From positions 317,380,513-317,444,512 of the forward strand of contig CM051459.1 in NCBI GenBank assembly GCA_028095005.1: a stretch of DNA of 64,000 nt. Reading direction: 5' to 3'. This stretch comes from Rhynchospora pubera (taxonomy: Eukaryota > Streptophyta > Magnoliopsida > Poales > Cyperaceae). The notes beneath the pieces are model-generated. The model did no database searches, was not told the DNA's origin, and worked only from the letters and a program-made list of their open reading frames with translations. Below are positions 55,440 to 64,000 of the stretch, one piece after another. The position numbers and the translations under genes are program-made. Within the stretch, counting starts at the first letter, position 1. Each line of letters begins with the position of its first letter.

Positions 55440-55620
55440 ACTAGGGATGAAAACAGATCGAATAGTGGTCAAACTATATCTGTATTCATATTTTTTCCCG
55501 AATTCACATACGAATATAGATACGTTCAGATACAAATACGATTTGGATACTATACGGATACGAATGCGGTTTGGATATTGTCGGATACAAAAATGAATAC
55601 GAATATATTTCAAATATTAA
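55440..55620. repeat. cggatacgaat-rich degenerate repeat
   Basis: Short motifs such as acgaatatagatacg, ggatacgaatgcgg and aatacgaatata cluster here. They resemble the other short-motif hAT-like blocks in this window, but no termini were identified. Confidence 0.35.
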
Positions 55621-55636
55621 ACAGATGATAAAAATT

Positions 55637-56028
55637 TTGCTATGGTGAGTCGCAACTCACAGAAGGTCTGTGAGTCGCGCTCAAAGCTCGTAGATCTAGT
55701 TCAAAATGACCAATCCAAACAGTCTAATATGATCTCCCTATTGAAATCTCTATGCATACCAAATTTTTAATTTTTTTCCCAAATTTTTAAGTTTTTTTTT
55801 TTAATTTTAGAAAATCGTTAATCTAATTAGTTCTGAACCGTTAAAAAAAAAACAGTTTTTTAAAATCCGAAAAAAAATACATAAAAATTTAAAAAAAATA
55901 TAAAATTTGGTCTGCATGGATATTTCAATATGGAGATCATATTGGACGGTTTGGATCGATCACTTTTAACCAGATCTAGGAGTTTTTAAACGTGACTCAC
56001 GTGAGTCGCGACTCACCATAGCAAAACT
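55637..56028. mobile_element. MITE with tgctatggtgagtcgc termini
   Basis: The element begins tttgctatggtgagtcgc and ends gcgactcaccatagcaaaa, a good inverted repeat. The two halves, around tctaatatgatctccc and its inverse gggagatcatattgg-type text, form a long imperfect palindrome. It shares its core with 51500-51770. A confident target duplication is not visible. Confidence 0.65.
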
Positions 56029-57169
56029 CCAGATGAGAATGACTAAATAAAAATAATATAATTTTATATAATATATCAAATTTATTCATCAACGGACGCT
56101 GAACTTTTTTTTTTCAAAATAATCTAGCTTCATTTATTTTAAATATGATAATTGTACAAGACATAAATCATATGATATAAAAAAATATATAATATGTATG
56201 TATAAATACGTATTAATTTGTATAATATGGGTAAAACTAATAAAATTATATATTATCTTGAATTTATTCTCCGATAATATAATTTATTATTTTCACAAAA
56301 TAATCAAAATCCATAATTATAAACACAAATATTTAGATATTTGAACTACATATTATAAATCAATTATAGAATATGCATGTATAGTTTGGTTTTGACATTT
56401 CGAAAGGCAAAACACTAATTTACATCAGTTATCTTTATTCCTCCCTTTGGTGATTTACAGAAAGAACCGAATAAATGTGCATAACATCAGGCGAAAAATC
56501 ATACTGCGCCTTATAGGCATGTAAATACAAGGCGCACAAGGCCTCTGCGCCTTGGTCCTTCGTGTAAATATTAGCATGCGTTAGGCTCTTTGTTGAGATT
56601 TTTAATAGGCCAAAGCCGTTTAAGAAAAAAATCCCAAGAGGAGGAATCCCACTTATTCATGCCACTTGTTTCTTTGTCAAATAGTTTTTTGTCTTCCTCT
56701 AGCGTGCATTTTTTGTTTTGACGTCTTGCATTTGAGGCGAAATGATATCTGTCATTTCCCCTCCTCCTCCAGTACAAAATCGGCCTATTTACTTACACCG
56801 GTAAACTGGATGCGTGATCAGTCCATTTAATAGTGTGAATAGCAAGCATATAAAATTGGTAACTTTTATTAATTTAGTCTCATATTAAAATCAGTGTTGG
56901 AATTTTTGTATCTCATTTATGCACAATTGAAAGTAAGCAATCACTATCTATTAGTATAGTTTGAAAAATGCGAACATTATATTCATTAAGAAAGCATATG
57001 GTTGGCCTAACAAACACGAAAAATGCGAGCATTAATAAAAAGAAAATGTCTTTTCTATTCATGAATACATACTAGGCCCAATATTTTGATAAAGGGCTTT
57101 ATTATTTCTTTTTTCAAAGTTTCGATTTATAAAAGTGTTATTCAAGTGAAGACATAGAGTTTTTGTTTA

Positions 57170-57460
57170 CAGAAATGATAACTGTTATATGTAGTTTTGT
57201 TATTCCTTGCCATCGTTAAACATAATGTGAACACATAAAATAAACAAGATAAAATATAGATGATCAAAATAAACACTTACAAACAAATAAGTGTTGTCAT
57301 CTCTTGTTCAGATTTTTATATGCGCATTCAACTTATTTGTTTGCATGTGTTCACTTTGATCACTATATATATTTGTCTTGTCTATTTTATGTGTTTACTT
57401 TTTGTTTAGCGATGGTGAGGGATGACAAAACTGCATATGACAGTAATCAATTTCCATTTG
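57170..57460. mobile_element. 290-bp foldback element
   Basis: Arms of about 120 bp (57171-57290 and 57336-57460) are inverted copies. The left arm includes catcgttaaaca and cataaaataaacaagat; the right arm includes tgtttagcgatggtg and the inverse of the second block. The loop is about 45 bases. It would form a strong hairpin. Confidence 0.65.
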
Positions 57461-58049
57461 TTTAAGAGTGCAATTTTTTTATTATTTTCTTTTCCTTAAG
57501 ACTTATTACGGCCATGGCCTTCTTTCCATATAAAAAAAAAGAATGCAAATTTTCAAAATGAACACGTGATTAATTTGTGTGAAAATTATTGTTTAATTGT
57601 TAAAAAATTTCTTCATAAAAAAAATGAATATGCTGCAAAATTTTATCTTGTTCAGTTGGGTGGCTCCTGTTCATATAACCTATTAAACTTACAAGCATAT
57701 TAGTTGACCAAAAAAAAAAAAATACAGCATATTATAATAGATATCGCATGTTCACATGCTTGGATAGATATACATGTGACAAGCAAAGGGCTATCGGTGG
57801 ACGACTGGACATGCGCCAAGTGTAAAGAAAAAACATTTATAGCGCACAAGTCTATCCAAGGCCCTTTTAGATAATATTAAGAGGTATTGAGCCCTAATAG
57901 AAATTTAAATATTAATTTCGGTCTTTTTAGAAAAAAGTCCAACCTTTGAGAGAGAGCACTAGACCAGGTGTTCAGTTGAAGGAGGAGAAGTCGAGTTTGT
58001 AAGAAGAATCAAGAAAAGACTTCTAAAGGTACTGATTCTCTGCAATTGA

Positions 58050-58430
58050 GGCCAATTCCTGATAAATTGGATCTTCTTCTTCTTCATTCTGGTTTGATAC
58101 TTATGTTGATTTCCTTTCTCAATGCGAGTAAATTGTGTTTAATTATTCGAGTCTAGGTGATTAATTGCGGTCAGATATTGCATTTTAGTTCAATCTATGA
58201 TCTTCTTGTTATTCATTCTGGTTTGTTACTTTTGTTGATTTCCTTTTTTGAATCTTCATGCGAGTAAATTGTGTTAATTCGAGTCTTGGTGTGTTAATTG
58301 CATTTTAGTTCAATCGAGGATCTGGAAAGTGGTAAATTGTGTTAATTCGAGTCTAGGTGTGTTAATTGCGTTTTGAGATTGCATTTTAGTTCAATCTAGG
58401 ATTTGAAAAGTGGTAAATTGCATGAAATAG
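58050..58430. repeat. Repeated blocks inside the leader intron
   Basis: The blocks gagtaaattgtgttaattcg, gagtctaggtg and attgcattttagttcaatc recur three times at about 58125-58200, 58260-58320 and 58330-58400. Order is conserved, so this is a small decayed tandem repeat. Confidence 0.6.
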
Positions 58431-58454
58431 AAAATAAATAGGGGACCTGCTTCC

Positions 58455-58622
58455 TAGGTTTATTTTTTTGAAGATGTCTAAGCCACCCAACTTATTTTTA
58501 AATTAATTAAATGTCTATGAAAGATCCCCCAGTCGGGTTTCGAACCTGCGACTTTTCACTAAAGGAGTCAAGGTGTATTGCTCTTTGCGACTAGACCAAG
58601 AGATAGTTCTCTCCCTAGGTTT
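58455..58622 (-). mobile_element. tRNA-derived SINE
   Basis: On the minus strand the element starts near 58611 with a tRNA-like head: ttggtctagtcgc (A-box-like) and, about 50 bases on, a perfect B box GGTTCGAAACC. It continues through ttgggtggcttagac to an A-rich tail near 58470. The direct repeat cctaggttt flanks it (about 58455 and 58613). Pol III promoter boxes plus a target duplication support a SINE rather than a tRNA gene; the cloverleaf is not complete. Confidence 0.55.
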
Positions 58623-59559
58623 TTTTTTTTTTGTTATTTTGGATTTTAATAGTAAAATCAGTAACTAGTCATAGATCATGATTTGTACGTGGGGATCCTG
58701 TCCCAATGCCAAATCTCTAAAAATTCAAATCATTTGTTTTTCCAATCAATCAATGTTTCATTTAGTTAGCTTGTATGGTCCTGTAATCTGATATCAATAT
58801 AGATTTAGTCATGGTATTTCTTCTTCAATATAGATTTAGAATCAACGAAATTATATCAAATTTAGTATAGTACTCCAAATTTCTTGTTTGTATAAGATGC
58901 CCAAGTTAAAATTGTGTAAAAGATGGTGATGGCATACAAAAGTTTTGTTCTGTCACTTGATGTATTGTTTGGTCATCTTAATGAAAGTATGAAGAATATT
59001 TCACTTTGCTTTGTGAATAGCACCTAGAAAGTAAGATGTGAGCTAGTCCCAAGTGAACAGTTGAAGCATAATAAATCGTTGCCCTAAATGAGTAAACATG
59101 TCAGTTAAATTTGAATATGAGGTTAATTGTAGTTTCTCGAAACATATTAAACTACAAATCTTATTTCTGTTAATGCAGTATTAGATTGATTTATACAAAG
59201 AATAACTGATCAAATGTTTTACAATTACGCTTTAATTTTGCAATTCAATTGAGGTATCTTTTTATACAAAGTACTAATCTTGTGTACATAATTACAACTT
59301 TCTTTGTATTTCAGATGGAATATGAAATAATTGAAGAAGGTGATATCGAGATCCCGCAAGAAGATGGACCTCAGCACCTCGCAGCCCCCTACCCGAATTT
59401 CCCCAACCAAAAACCCACACCATTTTGGTTCTTGCTTCATTTACTACAATTTATATCTTATCAATAGAAGAAATTGAGGATTTGTCAACCTTTCGTTTCA
59501 GTGGGTTGTTCCTCTATTTGTGTCCTCCTCATCATTTCCAATGACACTATAAACAAAAT

Positions 59560-60870
59560 ATTGATGATGAAAAAAAAACCGCAAGGAACACTGATGAGAA
59601 GGTGTGGTTTCTCAGGGGTTTCAATCATTTCATCCTTTGCCAATTAGTTATGGTATTCCTTTGTACCATAAGTCAAGATATTGGTAAGTTGAAGGATCTG
59701 TTGGTAGTCCAAGTGGAGTGTTATATTTATTGATTTTGGTCCTACGCTACCCCTGCTTGAACCAAAACACTTACCTTGCAGTAACCTGTTTTATACCGTA
59801 TATTGTTGTGTCATACTAATCTTGCCAATACCCATTCTAATCTACTTTCCATCAAACTGAGGAGGGACATTATTTTGGAAAGGTTTCGAAAATGTGACAC
59901 GTCTCTACTGGGATGTTAGTAGCAGGCCTAAATATGGATGAAATAGAAGAAGGTAATGAGAAAAAATAAGTGAGACATGAGTAAGAGCTTTATGGATATG
60001 ATCCATTAGATTTCTGGTGTGCAACTTTGGTTCTATGGTTATGGGTTGTGTTTTCTTAGATTGTTGAACTGATCAATCCTGGTTAATGATAATAATAATA
60101 TCATAGGATTTATTTTGTAAAAATTCGAAACTTGACTTTTTAGAATGATGTTATACTTGATAAAAAAATCAGTTTTCATTACTTGTTTAGTTGAGTATTG
60201 CTGACATAAGTTCCAAAATTTCAAGTTTCAACGAGCATAACAAACAATGAATTATGTTAAGTATTGTTACAATAATTTAAAAGCATAATGTTTGGAAAAA
60301 ACGAACAACTAAATACCATTATTTTTATTGATTATCCTCCAACACCTATAATAAAGTAAATGTTATTATGTCTTTTAGTTAAGTTGTATTTAATTTGCTA
60401 GGTCACTACTAAAATTTTGGGCATATATTGTCCTCTTCTAGCATGCTATTTAATAACATCTTTTTCTGTATATATGAATTAAACTCATAACTTCTGCATG
60501 AATCAACACATAGAAAATGCATTCTATTAGTTAGAGATATTCACCTTTATTATTATTAATTTCAATAATAATTTATATGAAATCGATTTTAAAAGTTTTT
60601 GAAATTGTCCTACTTCCACAACCACACTGCTGTATAATAAACTAGATAATAAACTTCATATCTAATCCATCTCAGTACCAGTAGTACCTCAAAAATCACA
60701 CTCTGTATTTTTTTCCCCTTGCGCAACTCTTTGACGTCTGGTGACATACATAAAATATTATTCCGTACGGGTCAGTCCCTCAATTCAGAATTATTTTTTT
60801 CTTTCTTCAATATATGGGGATCATGCTATTAATAAAAGTGGACCCAACAAGAGAATAAATATAACAAACA
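59560..60870. other. AT-rich intergenic DNA
   Basis: No gene or clear repeat is supported in this stretch. Confidence 0.4.
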
Positions 60871-60936
60871 TTAAGAACTAGTTGGTTTTCCTGCTTGGGG
60901 AGCTTTTGGTTCAAAAAAAAAAAAAAGGTTAAGAAC
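60871..60936 (+). mobile_element. Very short (48-bp) retroelement 3' end
   Basis: The 9-bp repeat ttaagaact flanks 60880-60927 (60871-60879 and 60928-60936). The insert is cttggggagcttttggttc plus about 14 A, the extreme 3' end of a LINE. It represents an almost complete 5' truncation. Confidence 0.6.
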
Positions 60937-61078
60937 TTAACAAGAGATACTGTCAAATTAAACTAATATTTTATATCTCGACACGCAATATCGACCAAAA
61001 AATTAAAATAATTATTAAAATATTCACAAATTTCGAAAATATTCTAAAAAAATAAAAATTTTTTAACTAGTATTTCGA

Positions 61079-62335
61079 TATCGGTTTTTCAAAAACGAAA
61101 CTAGCATTTTATTTTTATATATTTTTAAAATAAAATAATGATTATTTTTATTATTTTAGTTAATTTTAAATTAATATTAATATATTTGATTGATGAAAAA
61201 AGATAATATATATTTGTTTTGAACATATTTGCAACAAAAATAATATATCTTATTTATGACAATATTATTTTTAATTTATGTTTTTATTTAAATGAATAGT
61301 TTTATATAATCCAAAAAATCCATATAAATATTAATATTTTACTATTATCTTCAAATTTAATCTTTATAATATTATCTATATAATATTTAAGTATATTAAA
61401 ATTTACATATATGTTGTATATATGTTTCTCTTCTCCTTTCATCTCATCTCATCTCCTCTTTATTTCCTCTTCTCCAATTTTCTCATATCTCATATCCTCT
61501 ATAATATATATATTAGCCTATATTTCTCTCTCTTTACTATGCTCAATTTATTTTCAATTATTAACCATCACCTCTATATCTCTACTTTATTCTCTTGTCT
61601 AATAGCTATTTTGTGTTGAATAAACACTAATTATAATATTTTTAATATTATTTTTGGATTTGAAAACTTTCAAATTAGATATTGGAAGTTAAGACAACAT
61701 TTTTTTACCTCAAAAATGATCATTACAAAGTAAACACCCGTAAACCATGCAGATCTTATCGTATGCTATCCGAATTGTGTTCATTTTATCCCAATCGGAC
61801 GTTTCTATTAAAAGATATGCCTGTTTGAAGTTCTAACATTAAAAAAGGCATTATAATTTTTTCAGTTTTCAGGATTGAAAAAAATCACGTTGTGTAAACG
61901 ATCAACTCTACTTTCATACATATGATTTTCATAATCTAACTCCAAACAGAGAAAAAGCAACAAATCACCAAAATAATTTCTTCAGTTTTCAGGATTGAAA
62001 ACTATGCTAAAAATAATTCCAAAAAATCTAAAAAAATCACCTAAGTGACTCTACTTTCCTACCTATGATTTGTATAACATAATTCCGAACAGAGAAAAAA
62101 TGAAAAATCGTCAAAGTGTCTAACAAATCAATCATGAGAAAGTATTCATTTAAATAAAAACATAAATAAAAATTATATATATTATCTTTGTTACAAATAT
62201 TCTCAAAACAAATATATATTATCTTTTTCATCAATCAAATATATAAATATTCATTTAAAATTAATTAAATAATACAAATAATCAATAAAAAAATTTAAAA
62301 AAATAGCTAAAAATAAAAATTCTGGTATCGGTTTT
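61079..62335. mobile_element. TIR element with ~230-bp arms
   Basis: The left arm (about 61090-61310) and right arm (about 62140-62325) are inverted copies sharing tatatttgattgatgaaaa, aagataatatatatttgttt and gtttttatttaaatgaata. The direct repeat tatcggtttt lies at each outer edge (61079-61088 and 62326-62335), a candidate 10-bp target duplication. The core (61400-62130) contains a decayed tandem repeat (ttcagttttcaggattgaaa at 61861 and 61981). No transposase is seen. The LTR at the right edge of the window begins where this element ends. Confidence 0.6.
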
Positions 62336-64000
62336 GTTAGAAAGTGTGCTAATTTTCATTTTTATGCTAATTACCAATTAATTAACCAAGCAAACATAGC
62401 ACACACAAGATCTAGTACACAAGCTATTCAAACACACGAGAAAAAGGGTTGGAAGTATACCTCTCTTGGTATCGCAACCAAGAGGCTCGTTCCAACGGAT
62501 TGGTGTCGGTGGCGTGCTCTCCAAGAACCTCCACGCCGTGCGCCTCGAGTCCACTAAGGAATTAACCACCTTCTCCAATCAATTATGCTAGTAATTGAGA
62601 GAATTGTGTCTAATTCCAAAGCTTTCCCTCTTCAAGTTTAATTCTCCAATTAATTTAGTGGAAAAGCTTGCTCAACACATGAGCTAGGTGGTGTGTGGAA
62701 GAGAGAAAGAGGAATAGAAAATTCTGAAATTTTCTTTTCTTCCTTGTGAGGTGCGGCCAAAGAGAGAAGGAGAGAGAGAGGTGTGTGGAGGCTTGGGTTT
62801 GCTCCCAAAGAACACCCCTTTATATAGGCCACTCAACCTAGCTCTCATCCAAATTTTCATGGACAAATTTGCCCCTTGCCCTAGCCGCACCTACCTACCC
62901 CCATATATGGGTTGGGCCTCAAGTTGAGTTGAGCCCAATACTCTTCCATTTAAATGCACCTTCCATTGGAAATTAAATTAACCAATTAATTTAAAGCCCA
63001 ATTAGCTCAAATAATTAAATGTGTTGATTATAATTAATTATTAACTATTTAATAATTAATATGGAATTAGTCAATGCATTAAATTATTTCTATATGATCT
63101 ATTTGACTTAATTAATCATAACGGTCCATAACGGCATACGATTAATTAATCAACTTATCATATTTTGCAAAACCAATTGTTGCAAATAAATAATTAATGC
63201 ACGTGTGGTTAAACACCTTATTATGTGTGACCCTTTGAGGATTTATGCTATGTTGGACATGGAATTAAATCGCTATTTAATTCCAATAATCATAAGCGGT
63301 ATCTAGCAACACGTTATGATTCCCAATTCACATAAATAGTGTACTGCTACAATATTTCAATCCTGCATAAGAGAATAATCAGTTTCTCTATTTTGATTCT
63401 TATGTCTCACGATATCATCGTATAATCCAAGATAGGAATGTGTCATTCTTGCAGATTATACGTTTCTTGATCTAGAGATAATTGTATAAAGTTGCATGCA
63501 AACAATCTATCTCCATCAAGGGGCCCAAACAGATATCGTCACTCACTAAGTGAATTAATGAGGGACATACGGTTTTCTTGATGATTAACTTTTCCCCGCA
63601 CAATTCAAGAGAACATAAATAAAGTCCGTATAGCAGCCCTTATCGGGAATCAGCGGTAGACAGTATTTATTGAACCTATCCTCATGTGGAAAAGATAAAC
63701 ATCTCAAACTTAGAACCAAAATCACAACGAAATAAACAATGACACATAACACAATCCATATGTTTATTTCGATGGGTCAAGTCCTGTGCTATGTTCCATA
63801 ACATACACATATGCAACTAAGTTGGTAACTCTTTACCTATGATTAGTAGAACTTAATCATCACTTAACTTGCATACTAATCTTATATGATAATTAATGTT
63901 CCTCGTTAATTATCAAGATTATGGACCGTTTAGATTTATTATTGTCATTCTAAAGAATGATCAACAGAGATCTACAATTCAGATCCTCAACCTGAATGAT
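62335..64000 (-). mobile_element. LTR of a retrotransposon, minus orientation, cut by the window edge
   Basis: The left edge reads tgttagaaagtgtgc, which on the minus strand is a TG...CA-type LTR 3' end (...ttctaaca). A minus-strand TATA box (cctatataaagggg, about 62816-62829) is followed by a CT-rich, leader-like stretch, the expected U3/R layout. The U5 side is about 480 bases and the U3 side continues past 63,900. No gag-pol is visible, so the internal region, if any, lies beyond the window. The look is of a plant Ty1/copia-type LTR, but the family is not proven. Confidence 0.55.

Larger units (their letters stand above)
54857..57960. repeat. Nested inverted-repeat structure
   Basis: An outer pair links about 54860-54930 (gggctcaaccccttataata, ctgaaagggcc) with the inverse near 57855-57960. 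An inner pair links about 55015-55165 (ctcaacaaagagg, gcatgctaatatttaca, aaggcgcac) with the inverse at about 56485-56640. The inner pair would bound a 1.6-kb element and the outer pair a 3.1-kb one around it. Inside lie the gactcacc MITE and a foldback. No coding gene was found. Confidence 0.5.
57960..59467 (+). pseudogene. Gene-like fragment: leader exon, intron, 50-codon exon
   Basis: A purine-rich leader-like exon ends ctaaag|gtactg near 58028. The next exon starts at an acceptor (ctttgtatttcag) directly joined to ATG 59315 and encodes MEYEIIEEGDIEIPQEDG and a Pro-rich tail before a stop at 59465. The first half is acidic and looks like real protein. A donor-like attttg|gttctt (about 59423) and acceptor cgtttcag (about 59503) could extend it, giving only a few more codons. 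I recognise no family. It may be a truncated or recently formed gene. Confidence 0.3.

Noticed and set aside
1..64000. CRISPR array, bacterial operon or organelle insert
   Set aside because: No regularly spaced identical repeats with unique spacers, no prokaryotic gene layout, and no organelle rRNA, tRNA or protein genes were seen.

Overview
The window is nuclear DNA from a flowering plant. The evidence is a 22-exon cytosolic-type alanyl-tRNA synthetase gene, two plant-type SKP1 genes, very AT-rich intergenic DNA, and a dense layer of plant transposons (Mutator-like, hAT-like, Tourist-like, Helitron, L1-type LINE, LTR elements) together with an endogenous badnavirus/tungrovirus-like pararetrovirus. 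There is no bacterial-style operon, CRISPR array or rRNA. Calls come from reading the sequence and from remembered family features; no database search was possible.

Region 1-15,000 is a tandem SKP1 block. Two intact, intronless SKP1-like genes (7532-6873 and 14679-14152, both minus strand) lie in duplicated units whose flanks also match. The left 4.5 kb of the window matches the DNA upstream of the first gene, so a third unit probably lies just outside the window. These paralogous flanks act as natural empty sites and show precise insertion of at least five elements (two larger TIR elements, a Helitron, a 5'-truncated LINE and a MITE). A 1.74-kb Mutator-like element with about 400-bp terminal inverted repeats (TIRs) sits at 495-2234.

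Region 15,000-21,300 is transposon-rich: a hAT-like element, a LINE fragment, a palindromic foldback element, a Tourist-like MITE, a probable 2.1-kb solo LTR and a MITE beside the synthetase promoter. Region 21,300-30,640 is the alanyl-tRNA synthetase gene. All 22 coding exons can be placed; they keep the reading frame and encode 945 residues with aminoacylation, editing and C-terminal domains. Region 30,640-35,400 has a possible terminal exon on the minus strand and a solo LTR nested in a hAT-like element.

Region 35,557-43,103 is the most unusual. A 7.5-kb segment has matching terminal inverted repeats and a 9-bp target duplication, the hallmarks of a Mutator-like transposon, yet nearly all of it is a single-copy, almost genome-length pararetrovirus. 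That virus has a P2-like ORF, a polyprotein (movement, capsid, zinc knuckle, protease, RT, RNase H), a small ORF4 behind a splice acceptor, a TATA box, a poly(A) signal and a tRNA-Met primer site. The polyprotein has six in-frame stops and no frameshift. The element appears to separate a TATA box and leader on its left from a presequence-like first exon on its right.

Region 43,200-64,000 is repeat DNA: minus-strand LINE 3' ends, an 85-bp tandem array, a 3.6-kb TIR element with long arms, four Tourist-like MITEs across the window, nested inverted repeats, a tRNA-derived SINE, a small gene-like fragment and, at the right edge, the LTR of a minus-strand retrotransposon.
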